Assembly: GCF_016595415.1 (NCBI RefSeq)
Contig: NZ_JAENIO010000012.1
Span: 25,392-89,391, forward strand
Length of the DNA stretch: 64,000 nt
Origin: Roseibacillus ishigakijimensis
Lineage (GTDB): Bacteria; Verrucomicrobiota; Verrucomicrobiia; Verrucomicrobiales; Akkermansiaceae
Direction: 5' to 3'
Shown: positions 23,565 to 32,205 of the stretch, piece by piece
How positions within the stretch are numbered: the stretch's first letter is position 1
How the letters are laid out: each line of letters starts with the position of its first letter
Program-made: the position numbers and the translations under genes
Notes under the pieces: generated by a model
The model's database searches: none
What the model was told of the DNA's origin: nothing
Seen by the model: only the letters and a program-made list of their open reading frames with translations

Positions 23565-26108
23565 TCAGTTGCCGGAAGGGGACATTCCCTCCTCCAAATG
23601 GACCCGAATGGCGAAAAAACGTCCTTTTTCGTCCCAGGGAATGTTCAGGCGGGCTTCCTCTCCCGTGCCGGGGAGGCTGCTGGTGGACTCGAGGGCCCAA
23701 GGCTCGTCCCCGGCCAGCAGCTCATAGGTGCGCCCCGCGAGGGTGGGGAAGACCAGTTCGCCCTGATTCGCTTGCTGCGGGTTTCTCCGCAAAACGGCCA
23801 CGAAGCGCGCGTTGGCATCGCCGGGGTCGGTTCCGACGATGAGGACCTCCGCGCCGTTGCTCTGGCCGTCGCCATCGCTGTCTTCCTCCCCATCGCTGAT
23901 GCCGTCGCCGTCGCTATCGCTTTGCCCGGGGTCCAGCCCCAGCGCGAGCTCGACTTCATCAGGTAGGCCGTCCCCATCGCGATCAGTGGTTTCCACAGGG
24001 CGCACCTGCAGGTCATCCAGGGAAAAGGCCTGCGCGGGCAGGGGAGTGGCACCGGTGAAGCTCTGCCCCGCGTTGGCTGCTCCCGGGCTGTGGCTCACAT
24101 CCTCCCCGAAGCGGGTCCAGCTCAGGCTGCTCTCATCCGCTCCGCTGCCGGTCAAGCCGAGTGCGCCGAAGCCTACCGGCGGGGGATCGTCCTGGGCGAC
24201 CGCAATCTCCTGGGAAGCCATCCCTGCCGCCGGGCCTTCGAGGGCCACAAAGCTGCCTTCGTAAGAGAGAAACTGCCGCACTTGTCCCGCCACCAGCAGG
24301 GCCAGGCCGTCGGGAGACCCGTTCTGGATGTCGCTCGGGAAGTGGCTGTAGATGCGGTAGCCATTGCTTTCTCCTGGTTGGGCAAAAGATTCGAAATCGC
24401 GCAGGGCCACCGTGCGGTAGGGCCTTCGTTGGCTTTCGCTCCCGTTGTAAAAGACGACCTCCACCTCCTGTAGGTCTCCCCCGGCGGCCTCGAAGCCCGG
24501 GGCCACCACCACCTCGATGAATTCGCCGTTGTCGGCTCCTGCGTTGTCGTAGTGGACTTCATTGAAAAAGACGGCGCTGGAGACCTCCCCGCCCTGGTCC
24601 GGCCCCCGCGTGGCGGTGAAGGTCAGGGTGAAGGAGGCCCCGGCGGGAATCTCGACCGCGACCGTGGTGACGAGGGTTTCGCTACGGGGCAGGGTCTCCT
24701 CCGGGCCTGCGAGGAAGGTTAGCTCCGACAGGTTGTGAGGCTCCCCCTCCTCGAGGCTCCAAGTGACCTGCAGTTGATCGGTGGTCCCGGGCGAGCGAGC
24801 GCCCAGCTGGCGGGCGAGGTAGCCAATCTCCAGTGCGGAGATGGCCGCCCCGGTCAGATTGTCGAAGGTGGCGGAGAAAACGATGGCCTCCTCCCCCGGC
24901 ACGAAGGCCACCGCTTCCTCGTGAGCGTAGCCTCCCGCAGCGGTGTCGTCGGCGAAATATCCCTGCCAGGTCGCGCCGCTGCTTTGCCAGGGCGGAGGAG
25001 CTTGTTGCCCGGCGAAGTCGGCGAAATCCTCGCTCACGGCGGGGGCCTCGGCGGTCAGCGGGTAGCTGGTGGCGGGCGGGATGGCGTCCGCGAGCGTGAA
25101 GTCGGCAAAGACCGCCCAGTGGTCGGAGGCGGTGCTGGAGGTTTCCGTGGGCAGAGGAGTTCCGCTTTTCGGGAGGCCCTGGGCATTGCTGGTATCGAGC
25201 GAGGAGCGATAGATTTCCGCCCCCAGGGTGGTCAGGGCGGGGCTGGGGAGGAGGAAGTCGAGGACGGCCCCGCCCAGCATGAAGGTGTCGGCCTCGCCAT
25301 TGAGGGCGCGGGCATCGAGGGCGACCAGATTCTGGGGCGCGGGAAAGTAGAAGTCCGGGTCGTTGGAGTAGCTCAGTGGCAGAGGCAGGTCGGTGCCGCG
25401 ATTCCAAGTCGAGGGCAGTCCGGCGGGCTCGTTGGTAAAGGTGGTGCTGCTTCCCGAGAGGTTGAAGTCCCCGGTCACGATGAGGTTGTCGTCCTCATTC
25501 AGGCCGTGGCGTTGGAAGTAGTCGCGCACCCGGGCGAGCTCCACCGCGCGGCGGAAGCGGTCGTCCAGCCCGGTGGAGGACTTGGCGTGCAGGGTGAGCA
25601 CGGTCACGGGCTCGGCCGCCCCCGGCACCGCAATGACGGCGGCGGGAATCACCCGCGTCACGTCCTTGGCCCGGCTGCTGTCCTCCCCCACGGCCCCGAT
25701 GTCGGCCAGGTAGTCACTGGAGCCGATCTCATCGGTGGTCTCGAAGGGGTGGCGGGAGAGGATGGCATTGCGCAGGGTGAAATCGAAGACCCCGCTGTTG
25801 GTGGGAATGAGGACGTGGGGCAGCCCAAGCTCCCCGGCAAGGGCGTGGACATCGGAGGTGGTCCCGCCATTGGTGCCTCCGGAGATGTCGGCATTGGCCA
25901 GTTCCTGCAGGCACACCACATCAGCATCGATGCGGGCGAGGATGGCCCTCACCGCTTCGTAATCCTCGCTGCCGGGCTCATTGAGGGACTCGGTAATGTC
26001 GCCGTTTTGATCGCGATTGGCCCCGATATTGAAGGTCACCACCCGCAGGGGCACGGCGGGGAGCGGGAGGAGGAGGCAGGTGAAGAGGGCAAGAAAAAGG
26101 CGGGGCAC
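23565..26108 (-). CDS. Secreted endonuclease/exonuclease/phosphatase-family protein with Ca-binding repeats
   Basis: An 847-aa exported protein (GTG start; leader MPRLFLALFTCLLLPLPAVP). Residues ~20-360 form an EEP fold: VVTFNIGANRD, VVCLQELANADI (metal Glu), NAILSRHPFETTD, VLTLHAKSS, TGDFNLSGSS and the C-terminal SDHWAVFADF (His-Asp). The rest is beta-rich, with a lamin-tail-like stretch (AVFFNEVHYDNAGADNGEFIE), and near residue 740-770 a thrombospondin type-3-like block DRDGDGLPDEVELALGLDPG, repeated, that should bind calcium. It probably acts on extracellular nucleic acid or phosphoesters. The gene is 52 bp upstream of the PQQ gene on the same strand. Confidence 0.85.
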   Translation of the reverse strand: MPRLFLALFTCLLLPLPAVPLRVVTFNIGANRDQNGDITESLNEPGSEDYEAVRAILARIDADVVCLQELANADISGGTNGGTTSDVHALAGELGLPHVLIPTNSGVFDFTLRNAILSRHPFETTDEIGSSDYLADIGAVGEDSSRAKDVTRVIPAAVIAVPGAAEPVTVLTLHAKSSTGLDDRFRRAVELARVRDYFQRHGLNEDDNLIVTGDFNLSGSSTTFTNEPAGLPSTWNRGTDLPLPLSYSNDPDFYFPAPQNLVALDARALNGEADTFMLGGAVLDFLLPSPALTTLGAEIYRSSLDTSNAQGLPKSGTPLPTETSSTASDHWAVFADFTLADAIPPATSYPLTAEAPAVSEDFADFAGQQAPPPWQSSGATWQGYFADDTAAGGYAHEEAVAFVPGEEAIVFSATFDNLTGAAISALEIGYLARQLGARSPGTTDQLQVTWSLEEGEPHNLSELTFLAGPEETLPRSETLVTTVAVEIPAGASFTLTFTATRGPDQGGEVSSAVFFNEVHYDNAGADNGEFIEVVVAPGFEAAGGDLQEVEVVFYNGSESQRRPYRTVALRDFESFAQPGESNGYRIYSHFPSDIQNGSPDGLALLVAGQVRQFLSYEGSFVALEGPAAGMASQEIAVAQDDPPPVGFGALGLTGSGADESSLSWTRFGEDVSHSPGAANAGQSFTGATPLPAQAFSLDDLQVRPVETTDRDGDGLPDEVELALGLDPGQSDSDGDGISDGEEDSDGDGQSNGAEVLIVGTDPGDANARFVAVLRRNPQQANQGELVFPTLAGRTYELLAGDEPWALESTSSLPGTGEEARLNIPWDEKGRFFAIRVHLEEGMSPSGN

Positions 26109-26168
26109 GCTCGCGAGCCTGCCACGCCTAAAGAGTTTCGGGTAGGATATTTACCGCTGGTCCGGTCA

Positions 26169-26555
26169 CTATTTCGCCACAAAGTCGAGCACCAGAATCT
26201 TGTCGATCTGGGGCTTGAAGAGAGCGACAAATTCCTGATGGGCCTCATGGGGCAGGTAGGCTTCCAAGCCCGCTTTGTCGGCAAAGGTCACCACAAAGCA
26301 ATGGGTGAATCCCTGAGCCATTCCGCGGCCATCGTCCACAGCGTGGCCCCATTCGTAATCGGTGATGGCCTCGATCTTGTCTTCCAGTTTGCCGAATTCC
26401 TCTTCGATCTTCTTGATTTGAGCCTCGGTGGTTTCTTCTTTGAACTTCACCATCACGATGTGGCGGAAGGGGGAGGAAGCGGCCTCACCATGGTGATCGG
26501 CGAACGCGAAGGTGGAGAAAAGGGCGAAAAGAGCGCAGAATAGGATGTGTTTCAT
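26169..26555 (-). CDS. Exported Dabb (stress-responsive A/B barrel) protein
   Basis: A small protein of 128 residues from ATG 26555. It has a signal peptide (MKHILFCALFALFSTFAFA) and one Dabb dimeric alpha/beta barrel: FRHIVMVKFKEETTEAQIKK, a helix-turn region EFGKLEDKIEAITDYEWGHA, and FTHCFVVTFADKAGLEAYLPH. Dabb domains are cupin-sized barrels found in stress-induced and biosynthetic proteins; the role here is unknown. The open frame upstream adds non-family residues. It ends 61 bp before the EEP gene. Confidence 0.88.
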   Translation of the reverse strand: MKHILFCALFALFSTFAFADHHGEAASSPFRHIVMVKFKEETTEAQIKKIEEEFGKLEDKIEAITDYEWGHAVDDGRGMAQGFTHCFVVTFADKAGLEAYLPHEAHQEFVALFKPQIDKILVLDFVAK

Positions 26556-26600
26556 CGCCGCCATCATCGCCTTGAAGGCTGGAGCCCGCAATGTCTCATT

Positions 26601-27242
26601 TCAGGAAATATGGCGAGGGGCGGGAGCGATGAGGGAGGTCAGCACCAGACCGACCAGAAATCCGCCGAGGTGGGCGCCGTGGGCAATGCCGGTGGCCGGG
26701 CCCACCATCCCCATGATGTCGAGGATGTAGCCGCCCACTGCGACGAGGGCCAGGCGCAGGGGCGGGATGGGATGGGCGATGGGCCAGATCTGGGGCCAGG
26801 GAAGCTGCCAGCGCACCGCCAGCCCGAGGTAGGCCCCCTCGAAGCCCATCACGGCACCCGAGGCGCCCAGCAGGGGAATGGTACTTTCCGGTCGGCTGAG
26901 GACATCCCCCAGAGAGCCCCCCACGGCGGAGAGGAGGAAAATCGCCAATAGCCAACGCCCGCCCAAGAGCTCGCCCACCAAGCCGGCAAAGACCCAGAGA
27001 AAAAGCATGTTGAAGAAGAGGTGGTCCCAGTCGGCATGGAGAAAGGCCGCGCTCAGTAGCGTGGTGAAGGCCCGGGCTTCCGCCTGCCCCGCCTGCCCAT
27101 CCCGGAGAGCCTCCCAGCTGGCGGTGACCTCGGCGGGCACGGCCATGTAGGCCACGAGGCTGTTCGGAGAGAAGCGTTGCCCCACGAAGATCAGCAGCAT
27201 GGCAAAGATGAGCAGAAGCAGGAGGCGATGGGGCAGTGGCAT
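26601..27242 (-). CDS. Rhomboid-family intramembrane serine protease
   Basis: A six-helix membrane protease of 213 residues from ATG 27242. The catalytic pair is visible: the nucleophile in LLGASGAVMGFEGAYLG and the histidine in GIAHGAHLGGFLVG. Helix 2 has the usual H-x(3)-N loop, HADWDHLFFNMLFLWVFAG. It cuts single-pass membrane proteins within the bilayer; substrate unknown. ATG at 27242 gives a short cytosolic N-terminus; the extension to 27281 is unlikely. It lies 45 bp upstream of the Dabb gene. Confidence 0.9.
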   Translation of the reverse strand: MPLPHRLLLLLIFAMLLIFVGQRFSPNSLVAYMAVPAEVTASWEALRDGQAGQAEARAFTTLLSAAFLHADWDHLFFNMLFLWVFAGLVGELLGGRWLLAIFLLSAVGGSLGDVLSRPESTIPLLGASGAVMGFEGAYLGLAVRWQLPWPQIWPIAHPIPPLRLALVAVGGYILDIMGMVGPATGIAHGAHLGGFLVGLVLTSLIAPAPRHIS

Positions 27243-27497
27243 GAGGGCGGGAGTGTAGCCCGGGGGCGGGCCCCCTCGCAACCTCGCGGGCTGTCCCGCC
27301 GCCTCTTCTTGCTCCCCAGCCGGGTGGGATTGCCGCGAAGAAGGGAGCGCAGTTTTTTCTAAATTCCGCCAGCAGAGCGGGAAAGGAGGCCTGTCGGGGG
27401 AGGAAGGGCCGGGCTTTCTCGCACTCTGTGAAAGTCTGAATGGACAAAGCCACCATTTCTTTCCTAGCCTTGAAGTCGCACAACCAAATTCAATCCT

Positions 27498-28109
27498 ATG
27501 AAGAATTCTCGCATTTCCCGCCGACAGGGTTTCACCCTGATCGAGCTCCTCGTTGTTATCGTCATTATCGTGACCCTGATGGCCATTCTCATCCCGGTAG
27601 TCGGCTCGGTGCGGAGAAAGGCCGTCAAGCTGCAGGCCAAGAACACGCTCACTACCTTGGTCACTTCGGTGGACACCTACTATTCTACTTACAATATTCT
27701 GCCCTCCAACACCCGTTCCGCCCCGTCCGAGGACACCGAGGTGCAGACCACTGAGCCCATCATGTCCGTTTTGGCCGGAATCAATATTGATGACATGAAC
27801 AAGAAGGAGCAGGTCTTCTTCGACGGTGAGCAGGCTAAGGGTTCCTCCAAGAACAATGCCTTCAATGGTCTGTGGTTGACCAAGACCTCGGCCGAGCTCT
27901 ACGACCCATGGCGCAAGCCCCCGGGCAAGATTCGCGGCTACATCCTTCTCCTCGACTACGGCTATGACGGCCGCTTGGATGATCCCTTCAAGAATGGCAA
28001 AGTCATTGCCCGCCGCGCCGTGGCGTGGTCCACAGGCAAGGACGGTCAGTGGAACCGTGGCTCGGCCAAGACCGGAGCCAACAAGGACAACGTTTATTCT
28101 TGGTTCTAA
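27498..28109 (+). CDS. Type II secretion/type IV pilus pseudopilin-like protein
   Basis: A 203-aa prepilin. The leader RRQG-FTLIELLVVIVIIVTLMAI shows the prepilin peptidase cleavage site (after Gly, with Phe+1 and Glu+5) and the hydrophobic spine. The rest is a soluble head with the type IV-pilin-like motif YYSTYNILPS and DPWRKPPGKIRGYILLLDYG, which is the common C-terminal pattern of GspG-like pseudopilins in Verrucomicrobia. It is a stand-alone gene, not next to other secretion genes, and is followed by a terminator. Confidence 0.9.
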   Translation: MKNSRISRRQGFTLIELLVVIVIIVTLMAILIPVVGSVRRKAVKLQAKNTLTTLVTSVDTYYSTYNILPSNTRSAPSEDTEVQTTEPIMSVLAGINIDDMNKKEQVFFDGEQAKGSSKNNAFNGLWLTKTSAELYDPWRKPPGKIRGYILLLDYGYDGRLDDPFKNGKVIARRAVAWSTGKDGQWNRGSAKTGANKDNVYSWF

Positions 28110-28138
28110 GACTGGCTGACCGATTTTATTTTTGCGAA

Positions 28139-28164
28139 AGGGCTCACTGCGGTGGGCCTTTTTT
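28139..28164 (+). terminator. Intrinsic terminator of the pseudopilin gene
   Basis: GGCTCAC (28141-28147) pairs with GTGGGCC (28152-28158, one G-T) around a short loop, followed by T-rich sequence. It starts 30 bp after the stop codon at 28109. Confidence 0.85.
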
Positions 28165-28250
28165 GTGCCCCGGGAGGGGACGAATTCCCTTTCCTGTCAT
28201 TGACAAAACGCGCCCAGCCCCTTTCATCGCCGCTTCCATTTCTTTTCCCC

Positions 28251-29189
28251 ATGGCTGCCGACCTTCTTCTGACTGCTATTCGCCAACACCTGGACCTCTA
28301 CCCGACACACAAGGTGATTCTGGAGCCCATCGCGAGCGGAGCCTCCGGGCGCACCTTGGCCCGGCTGAAGCCAGAAGGCCATCCCACCTTCATCGGCCTC
28401 CATTATACCGATGAGCGTCCGGACAACGTTTTTTTCCTACCTCTAGCGGCTTTTCTCAAGTCGGCCCGCCTCAATGTGCCCATCGTTCTCTATGACAACC
28501 AGCCCAAGGGCCTCGCCATCGTCGAGGATCTGGGGGAGAAGGACCTGCTGAGCCTGAAGGACGAGCCCTACGAGGTTCGCGAGCCCTATTACCGCTCGGT
28601 CTTCACCCAGCTCGACAAGTTGGCCTACACCAAGGTGCCCAAGGACCTGGAGATGATGCCGCCCTTCACCACCGAGACTTATCAGTGGGAGCAAAATTAT
28701 TTTTGCGATCACTTCGTGGAAAAGCACTTGGGGCGCGATGCCAGCGCCCTGCGCACGAGTGAGGCCTTGGAAAAACTGGCCACCCGCCTGGGCCGCAGCC
28801 ACCGCCACCTCGTTCATCGCGATTTGCAGTCGCAGAATATCGTTCTCCACGATGACAAGGCCTACCTGATTGATTTCCAAGGAATGCGCTGGGGACACCA
28901 GGAGTATGACCTCGCCTCCCTCCTCTACGATCCCTACATGAACCACTCGGCCGAGGATAGGGAGCGGATGCTGGACCTCTGGGAGGACATCACCGAGGAG
29001 CGCCCCATCCCGCAACTGTTGCGCGAGTGCGCCATCCAGCGCCTGATGCAGGCCCTGGGAGCCTATGGCAACATTGTGGAGAATTATCACAACGAGTGGT
29101 ATCGCCAGCACATCCCCACCGCGCAGGCTTTCCTGCGCGAGAATGTGGCGGATACCGAGTTCGAAGAACTTCTCGCGCCTTTTCTTTGA
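28251..29189 (+). CDS. Phosphotransferase (aminoglycoside-phosphotransferase/AmgK-like sugar kinase)
   Basis: A 312-aa kinase-fold protein. The catalytic loop HRHLVHRDLQSQNIVLHDD and metal loop AYLIDFQGMRWGHQEYDLAS match APH-type kinases, and the layout resembles AmgK, the anomeric kinase that recycles N-acetylmuramate and N-acetylglucosamine. AmgK is normally next to the nucleotidyltransferase MurU; no such gene is in the window, so this assignment stays tentative. ATG 28251 is the family-like start; earlier in-frame starts are inside the pseudopilin terminator. It converges with the SSS symporter, and a hairpin separates them. Confidence 0.78.
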   Translation: MAADLLLTAIRQHLDLYPTHKVILEPIASGASGRTLARLKPEGHPTFIGLHYTDERPDNVFFLPLAAFLKSARLNVPIVLYDNQPKGLAIVEDLGEKDLLSLKDEPYEVREPYYRSVFTQLDKLAYTKVPKDLEMMPPFTTETYQWEQNYFCDHFVEKHLGRDASALRTSEALEKLATRLGRSHRHLVHRDLQSQNIVLHDDKAYLIDFQGMRWGHQEYDLASLLYDPYMNHSAEDRERMLDLWEDITEERPIPQLLRECAIQRLMQALGAYGNIVENYHNEWYRQHIPTAQAFLRENVADTEFEELLAPFL

Positions 29190-29207
29190 AAACCCCGGGC
29201 CCCGGGG
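29189..29207 (-). terminator. Terminator for the SSS symporter gene
   Basis: A GC-rich palindrome, CCCCGGGCCCCGGGG at 29193-29207, that on the minus strand is followed by TTTTC. It lies just after the symporter stop codon (29217-29219) and within the convergent gap. Confidence 0.7.
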
Positions 29208-29216
29208 CCTTCCGGG

Positions 29217-31010
29217 CTAGAGCTTCTTCCGGAGGGCGAGGAGTCCGCCGATGGAAGCCAGTGCGAGAAGGGAGCACACACAGGCGGGGGCGACTGCGCG
29301 GTAGAGCCAATAGCCCGTGCCGAGGAGAGTGCCCAGCACCGCCATCACCCCGAGGAGGGAGGCAAAGAGGGCGAGCGGCAGTTGACGCGAGGCGTCGGGC
29401 GAGGCGGAGCTTGCGGCGGCAAAAGGCTTCCAACCCGGTCCCGGCGGACGGATGCGCGCGACAAAGGCTCTGAGGTGATCGGGGTCGGTCCGCGGCCCGA
29501 AGCAAGCTCCCAGGATCCACGACACGGTCGTGATGGCCACCACGAGGGTATTTTGCCAGTAGTTCGCCATTTGCGCGCCCTCGGGAACGATCCGGGGATA
29601 GACGAGGACGAAAAAGGAGGCGGCCAGAAAAGAGACGGCCATGGCGATGATTTCCGCCGTGGCATTGACCCGCCACCAGAGCCAGCGCAGCAGGTAGATG
29701 AGCCCGCTGCCGGCCCCGACGAGCACGAGCAATTGGAAGGCTGTCGTCGAGCTGTCGAGCACGAGGCTAAGCAGCGCGGCGAGGAAGATGATGAGGAAAG
29801 TGAAGAGGCGCCCCACCCAGACGAGCTCCTTCTCCGAGGCCGCAGGCTTGAGGAAGCGGCGGTAGAAATCGTGCGTGAGGTAGGAGGAGCCGATATTGAG
29901 CTGGGTGGAAATGGTCGACATGTAAGCGGCAATGAGCGAGGCCATGACCAGGCCGAGGAGGCCAGCGGGAAGCTTGGTCAACATGAGGGGATAAGCGATG
30001 TCGTCCGCCGCCAATCCCTTGTGCCCGGCCGGGAGGGCCGCCGCCAAGTCCTCAGTCGAGGGGAAGAAAATCAGTGAGGTGAGAGCGACCAGAATCCAGG
30101 GCCAGGGGCGGAGGGCATAGTGGGCGATGTTGAAAAACAAGGTGGCCCCCAAGGCGTGATTCTCATTCTTGGCCGAGAGCATCCGCTGGGCGGTGTAGCC
30201 CCCTCCGCCGGGCTCGGCCCCGGGATAGTAGGAGGACCACCAGAGGACGAGGAGGGGCACGAGAAAGGTGCCCATCACGAGGTCCCAGTTAGAGAAATCG
30301 GGAAAAAGGGCGAGCTTGGGGAGCACGTTCTCGTGGGCCAGCATCGCGGTGAGCCCTCCGGCCTCCGGGAGATTGAGAAGATAGCAGCAGGCTCCCAGCG
30401 AGCCCGCCATCGCCAGCATGAACTGGAAGAAGTCGGTGGCGAGAATCCCGCGCAACCCGCCCAGCGAGCTGTAAATGACGGTGATTCCACAGCCCATCAG
30501 CAGCGTCTGCCATGGGGCTAGCCCGAGCAGCACGGTGCCGAACTTGATGGCCGCGAGATTGACGCTGGCCATCACCATGGTGTTGAAAATCACTCCCAGG
30601 TAAAGGGCGCGGAACCCCCGCAGGAAGCTGGCGGCCTTTCCGCTGTAGCGTAGCTCATAGAACTCGATATCGGTCATCACTGCCGAGCGGCGCCAGAGGC
30701 GGGCAAAGACAAAGGTGGTCAACATGGCCGAGAGAATGAAGGCCCACCAGACCCAGTTGCCGGCCACTCCATTTTCCCTCACGATCTGAGTCACCAGGTT
30801 GGGAGTATCGGCAGCGAAGGTGGTGGCCACCATGGAGACTCCCAGCAGCCACCAAGGCATGTTGCGGCCGGAGAGAAAGAAGTCCGAAGTGCTCTTCCCC
30901 GCCTTCTTCATCGTGACTAATCCGATGAGTAGGGAGATTGCCAGCACAGTGGCAATGATGAGCCAATCCCAGAAACTGAGCGAAACGAGTGAACTGTTGC
31001 AAAGCAGCAT
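29217..31010 (-). CDS. Sodium:solute symporter family protein
   Basis: A 597-aa inner-membrane transporter of the SSS (SSF) family with about 13 helices. Features: the N-terminal segment SDFFLSGRNMPWWLLGVSMVATTFAADTPNL, which carries sodium-site residues, and a later sodium-binding helix near LLGLVMASLIAAYMSTISTQLNIGSSYLTHDFY, where the Ser/Thr cluster is conserved. SSS carriers import sugars, amino acids, sialic acids or choline with Na+. Given the GH20-rich neighbourhood, import of an amino sugar is plausible but not shown. It is isolated on its strand, with the PP2C gene 281 bp away. Confidence 0.92.
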   Translation of the reverse strand: MLLCNSSLVSLSFWDWLIIATVLAISLLIGLVTMKKAGKSTSDFFLSGRNMPWWLLGVSMVATTFAADTPNLVTQIVRENGVAGNWVWWAFILSAMLTTFVFARLWRRSAVMTDIEFYELRYSGKAASFLRGFRALYLGVIFNTMVMASVNLAAIKFGTVLLGLAPWQTLLMGCGITVIYSSLGGLRGILATDFFQFMLAMAGSLGACCYLLNLPEAGGLTAMLAHENVLPKLALFPDFSNWDLVMGTFLVPLLVLWWSSYYPGAEPGGGGYTAQRMLSAKNENHALGATLFFNIAHYALRPWPWILVALTSLIFFPSTEDLAAALPAGHKGLAADDIAYPLMLTKLPAGLLGLVMASLIAAYMSTISTQLNIGSSYLTHDFYRRFLKPAASEKELVWVGRLFTFLIIFLAALLSLVLDSSTTAFQLLVLVGAGSGLIYLLRWLWWRVNATAEIIAMAVSFLAASFFVLVYPRIVPEGAQMANYWQNTLVVAITTVSWILGACFGPRTDPDHLRAFVARIRPPGPGWKPFAAASSASPDASRQLPLALFASLLGVMAVLGTLLGTGYWLYRAVAPACVCSLLALASIGGLLALRKKL

Positions 31011-31291
31011 GGCAGAGATAGAAAGCGAAAAGGAGAGATAGAGGGAATACTAAACTTGAGTGCGGAGAGCGGGGAGATTTTTGCGCTTTCCCTCGACTCG
31101 CGCCGGCGAAGCTGTCTTTCCAGCTTGGCAGGTTGCAGTTCTTTCTCTTTGTGTGCTTTCTGAGAATTTTGTGCGGAGCGTGCAAGGTCGAGACCGGTGC
31201 CGGGAGAGCCGCCGGAGGGAAGGTGTTTATTTTGAGAACAATTGCCGCTGCCACCCGGGAAGGAGAGCTGGCGGGGAAAATGGGAAAGCTT

Positions 31292-32137
31292 TCAAGGAGA
31301 GATGAGCAGGCCGGTGGCATCGTCCGCAGGCTTGAGGCGGGGGAAGCGGGTGCAATCCGGATCCGCGTCCTCCAGCTGGCGCACCAGCGCAATGGCGGTG
31401 GCCACGCCTTGGCGGGCGATTCGCTGAAAAAATTCCTCTTGGGAAAAGTGGCCGAAGACATCACACAGCCGATAGAGGCCATCGGTGCAGAGGAGGATCT
31501 GCGCCAGAGAAGAGGTGGCCAGGGTGGTGCACACGAGCTCGGGAAGCCATCGTTCGCTGAGATCGGCCACCCAGAAGCCCCTTGCGCTGTTGCGCTCCCT
31601 TCGTTGCTGACTCAGAATAGGACGGAGCCGGGCAGAGAGTTCCGCCGGAGGGAGAGCGGGGCGGATCTTTTGCAAGCGGGTGAGGAGGGCGACGGACTCT
31701 TCCTCATGACGAGCGACCCGCTGATCGCCAATCTGCCGGAGGGTGCCGTCCTTTTCTCGGACCAAGTTGATGCAATCTCCAATGGACAGAAGAGTGGTCT
31801 CTTCCTCGCCGAGATGCACCAGCGAGAGCGAAGCCGCAGGCAGAAGGTGGGGAGGAAAGGTGCGCCAGCGGGGGTTCTCCTGGTCGGCCCGGGCGAGGAC
31901 TAGGCGCAAGGCTGCCGCGAGCAGGTCGAGCGGATTCTCTTTCCCGGGAGCCAGGGCTTGCAGGGCATGGTCGAAGTTCTGGGCAAACCAAATGGCATCG
32001 CTTTTTTCCTCTGGAAAGAGACGCTCGGAGGTGATCCCGGTGACCCCATCCAGCATCCAGGCAAAGGCCCCGCCGGAGCCAGCCCGGTCTTCGTTGGATC
32101 GTCCGCCTGGCTCACTGGCTATCGCTTGGATTTGCAT
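31292..32137 (-). CDS. PP2C-like serine/threonine phosphatase
   Basis: A 281-aa protein from ATG 32137. It has the PP2C-family plan: SNEDRAG (first metal Asp), FAWMLDGVTGIT (second metal motif, where families usually have DGMGG), SLSLVHLGEEETTLLSIGDC, LLCTDGLYRL (the DG motif near the C-terminus) and ADDATGLLI (final Asp). The core is complete but short loops replace the usual insertions. It likely dephosphorylates Ser/Thr in a signalling circuit; no kinase is nearby. The GH20 gene ends 68 bp upstream on the same strand. Confidence 0.75.
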   Translation of the reverse strand: MQIQAIASEPGGRSNEDRAGSGGAFAWMLDGVTGITSERLFPEEKSDAIWFAQNFDHALQALAPGKENPLDLLAAALRLVLARADQENPRWRTFPPHLLPAASLSLVHLGEEETTLLSIGDCINLVREKDGTLRQIGDQRVARHEEESVALLTRLQKIRPALPPAELSARLRPILSQQRRERNSARGFWVADLSERWLPELVCTTLATSSLAQILLCTDGLYRLCDVFGHFSQEEFFQRIARQGVATAIALVRQLEDADPDCTRFPRLKPADDATGLLISP

Positions 32138-32205
32138 GGATGCGGGGAAAGGAAGAAGGCAAAAAGCCCTCCCCGCCTGGGGAGGGCCTGGTCGCGGGCA
32201 GGACT

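Noticed and set aside
24735..26543. 602-codon plus-strand frame
   Set aside because: Antisense to the EEP and Dabb genes; Gly-rich shadow.
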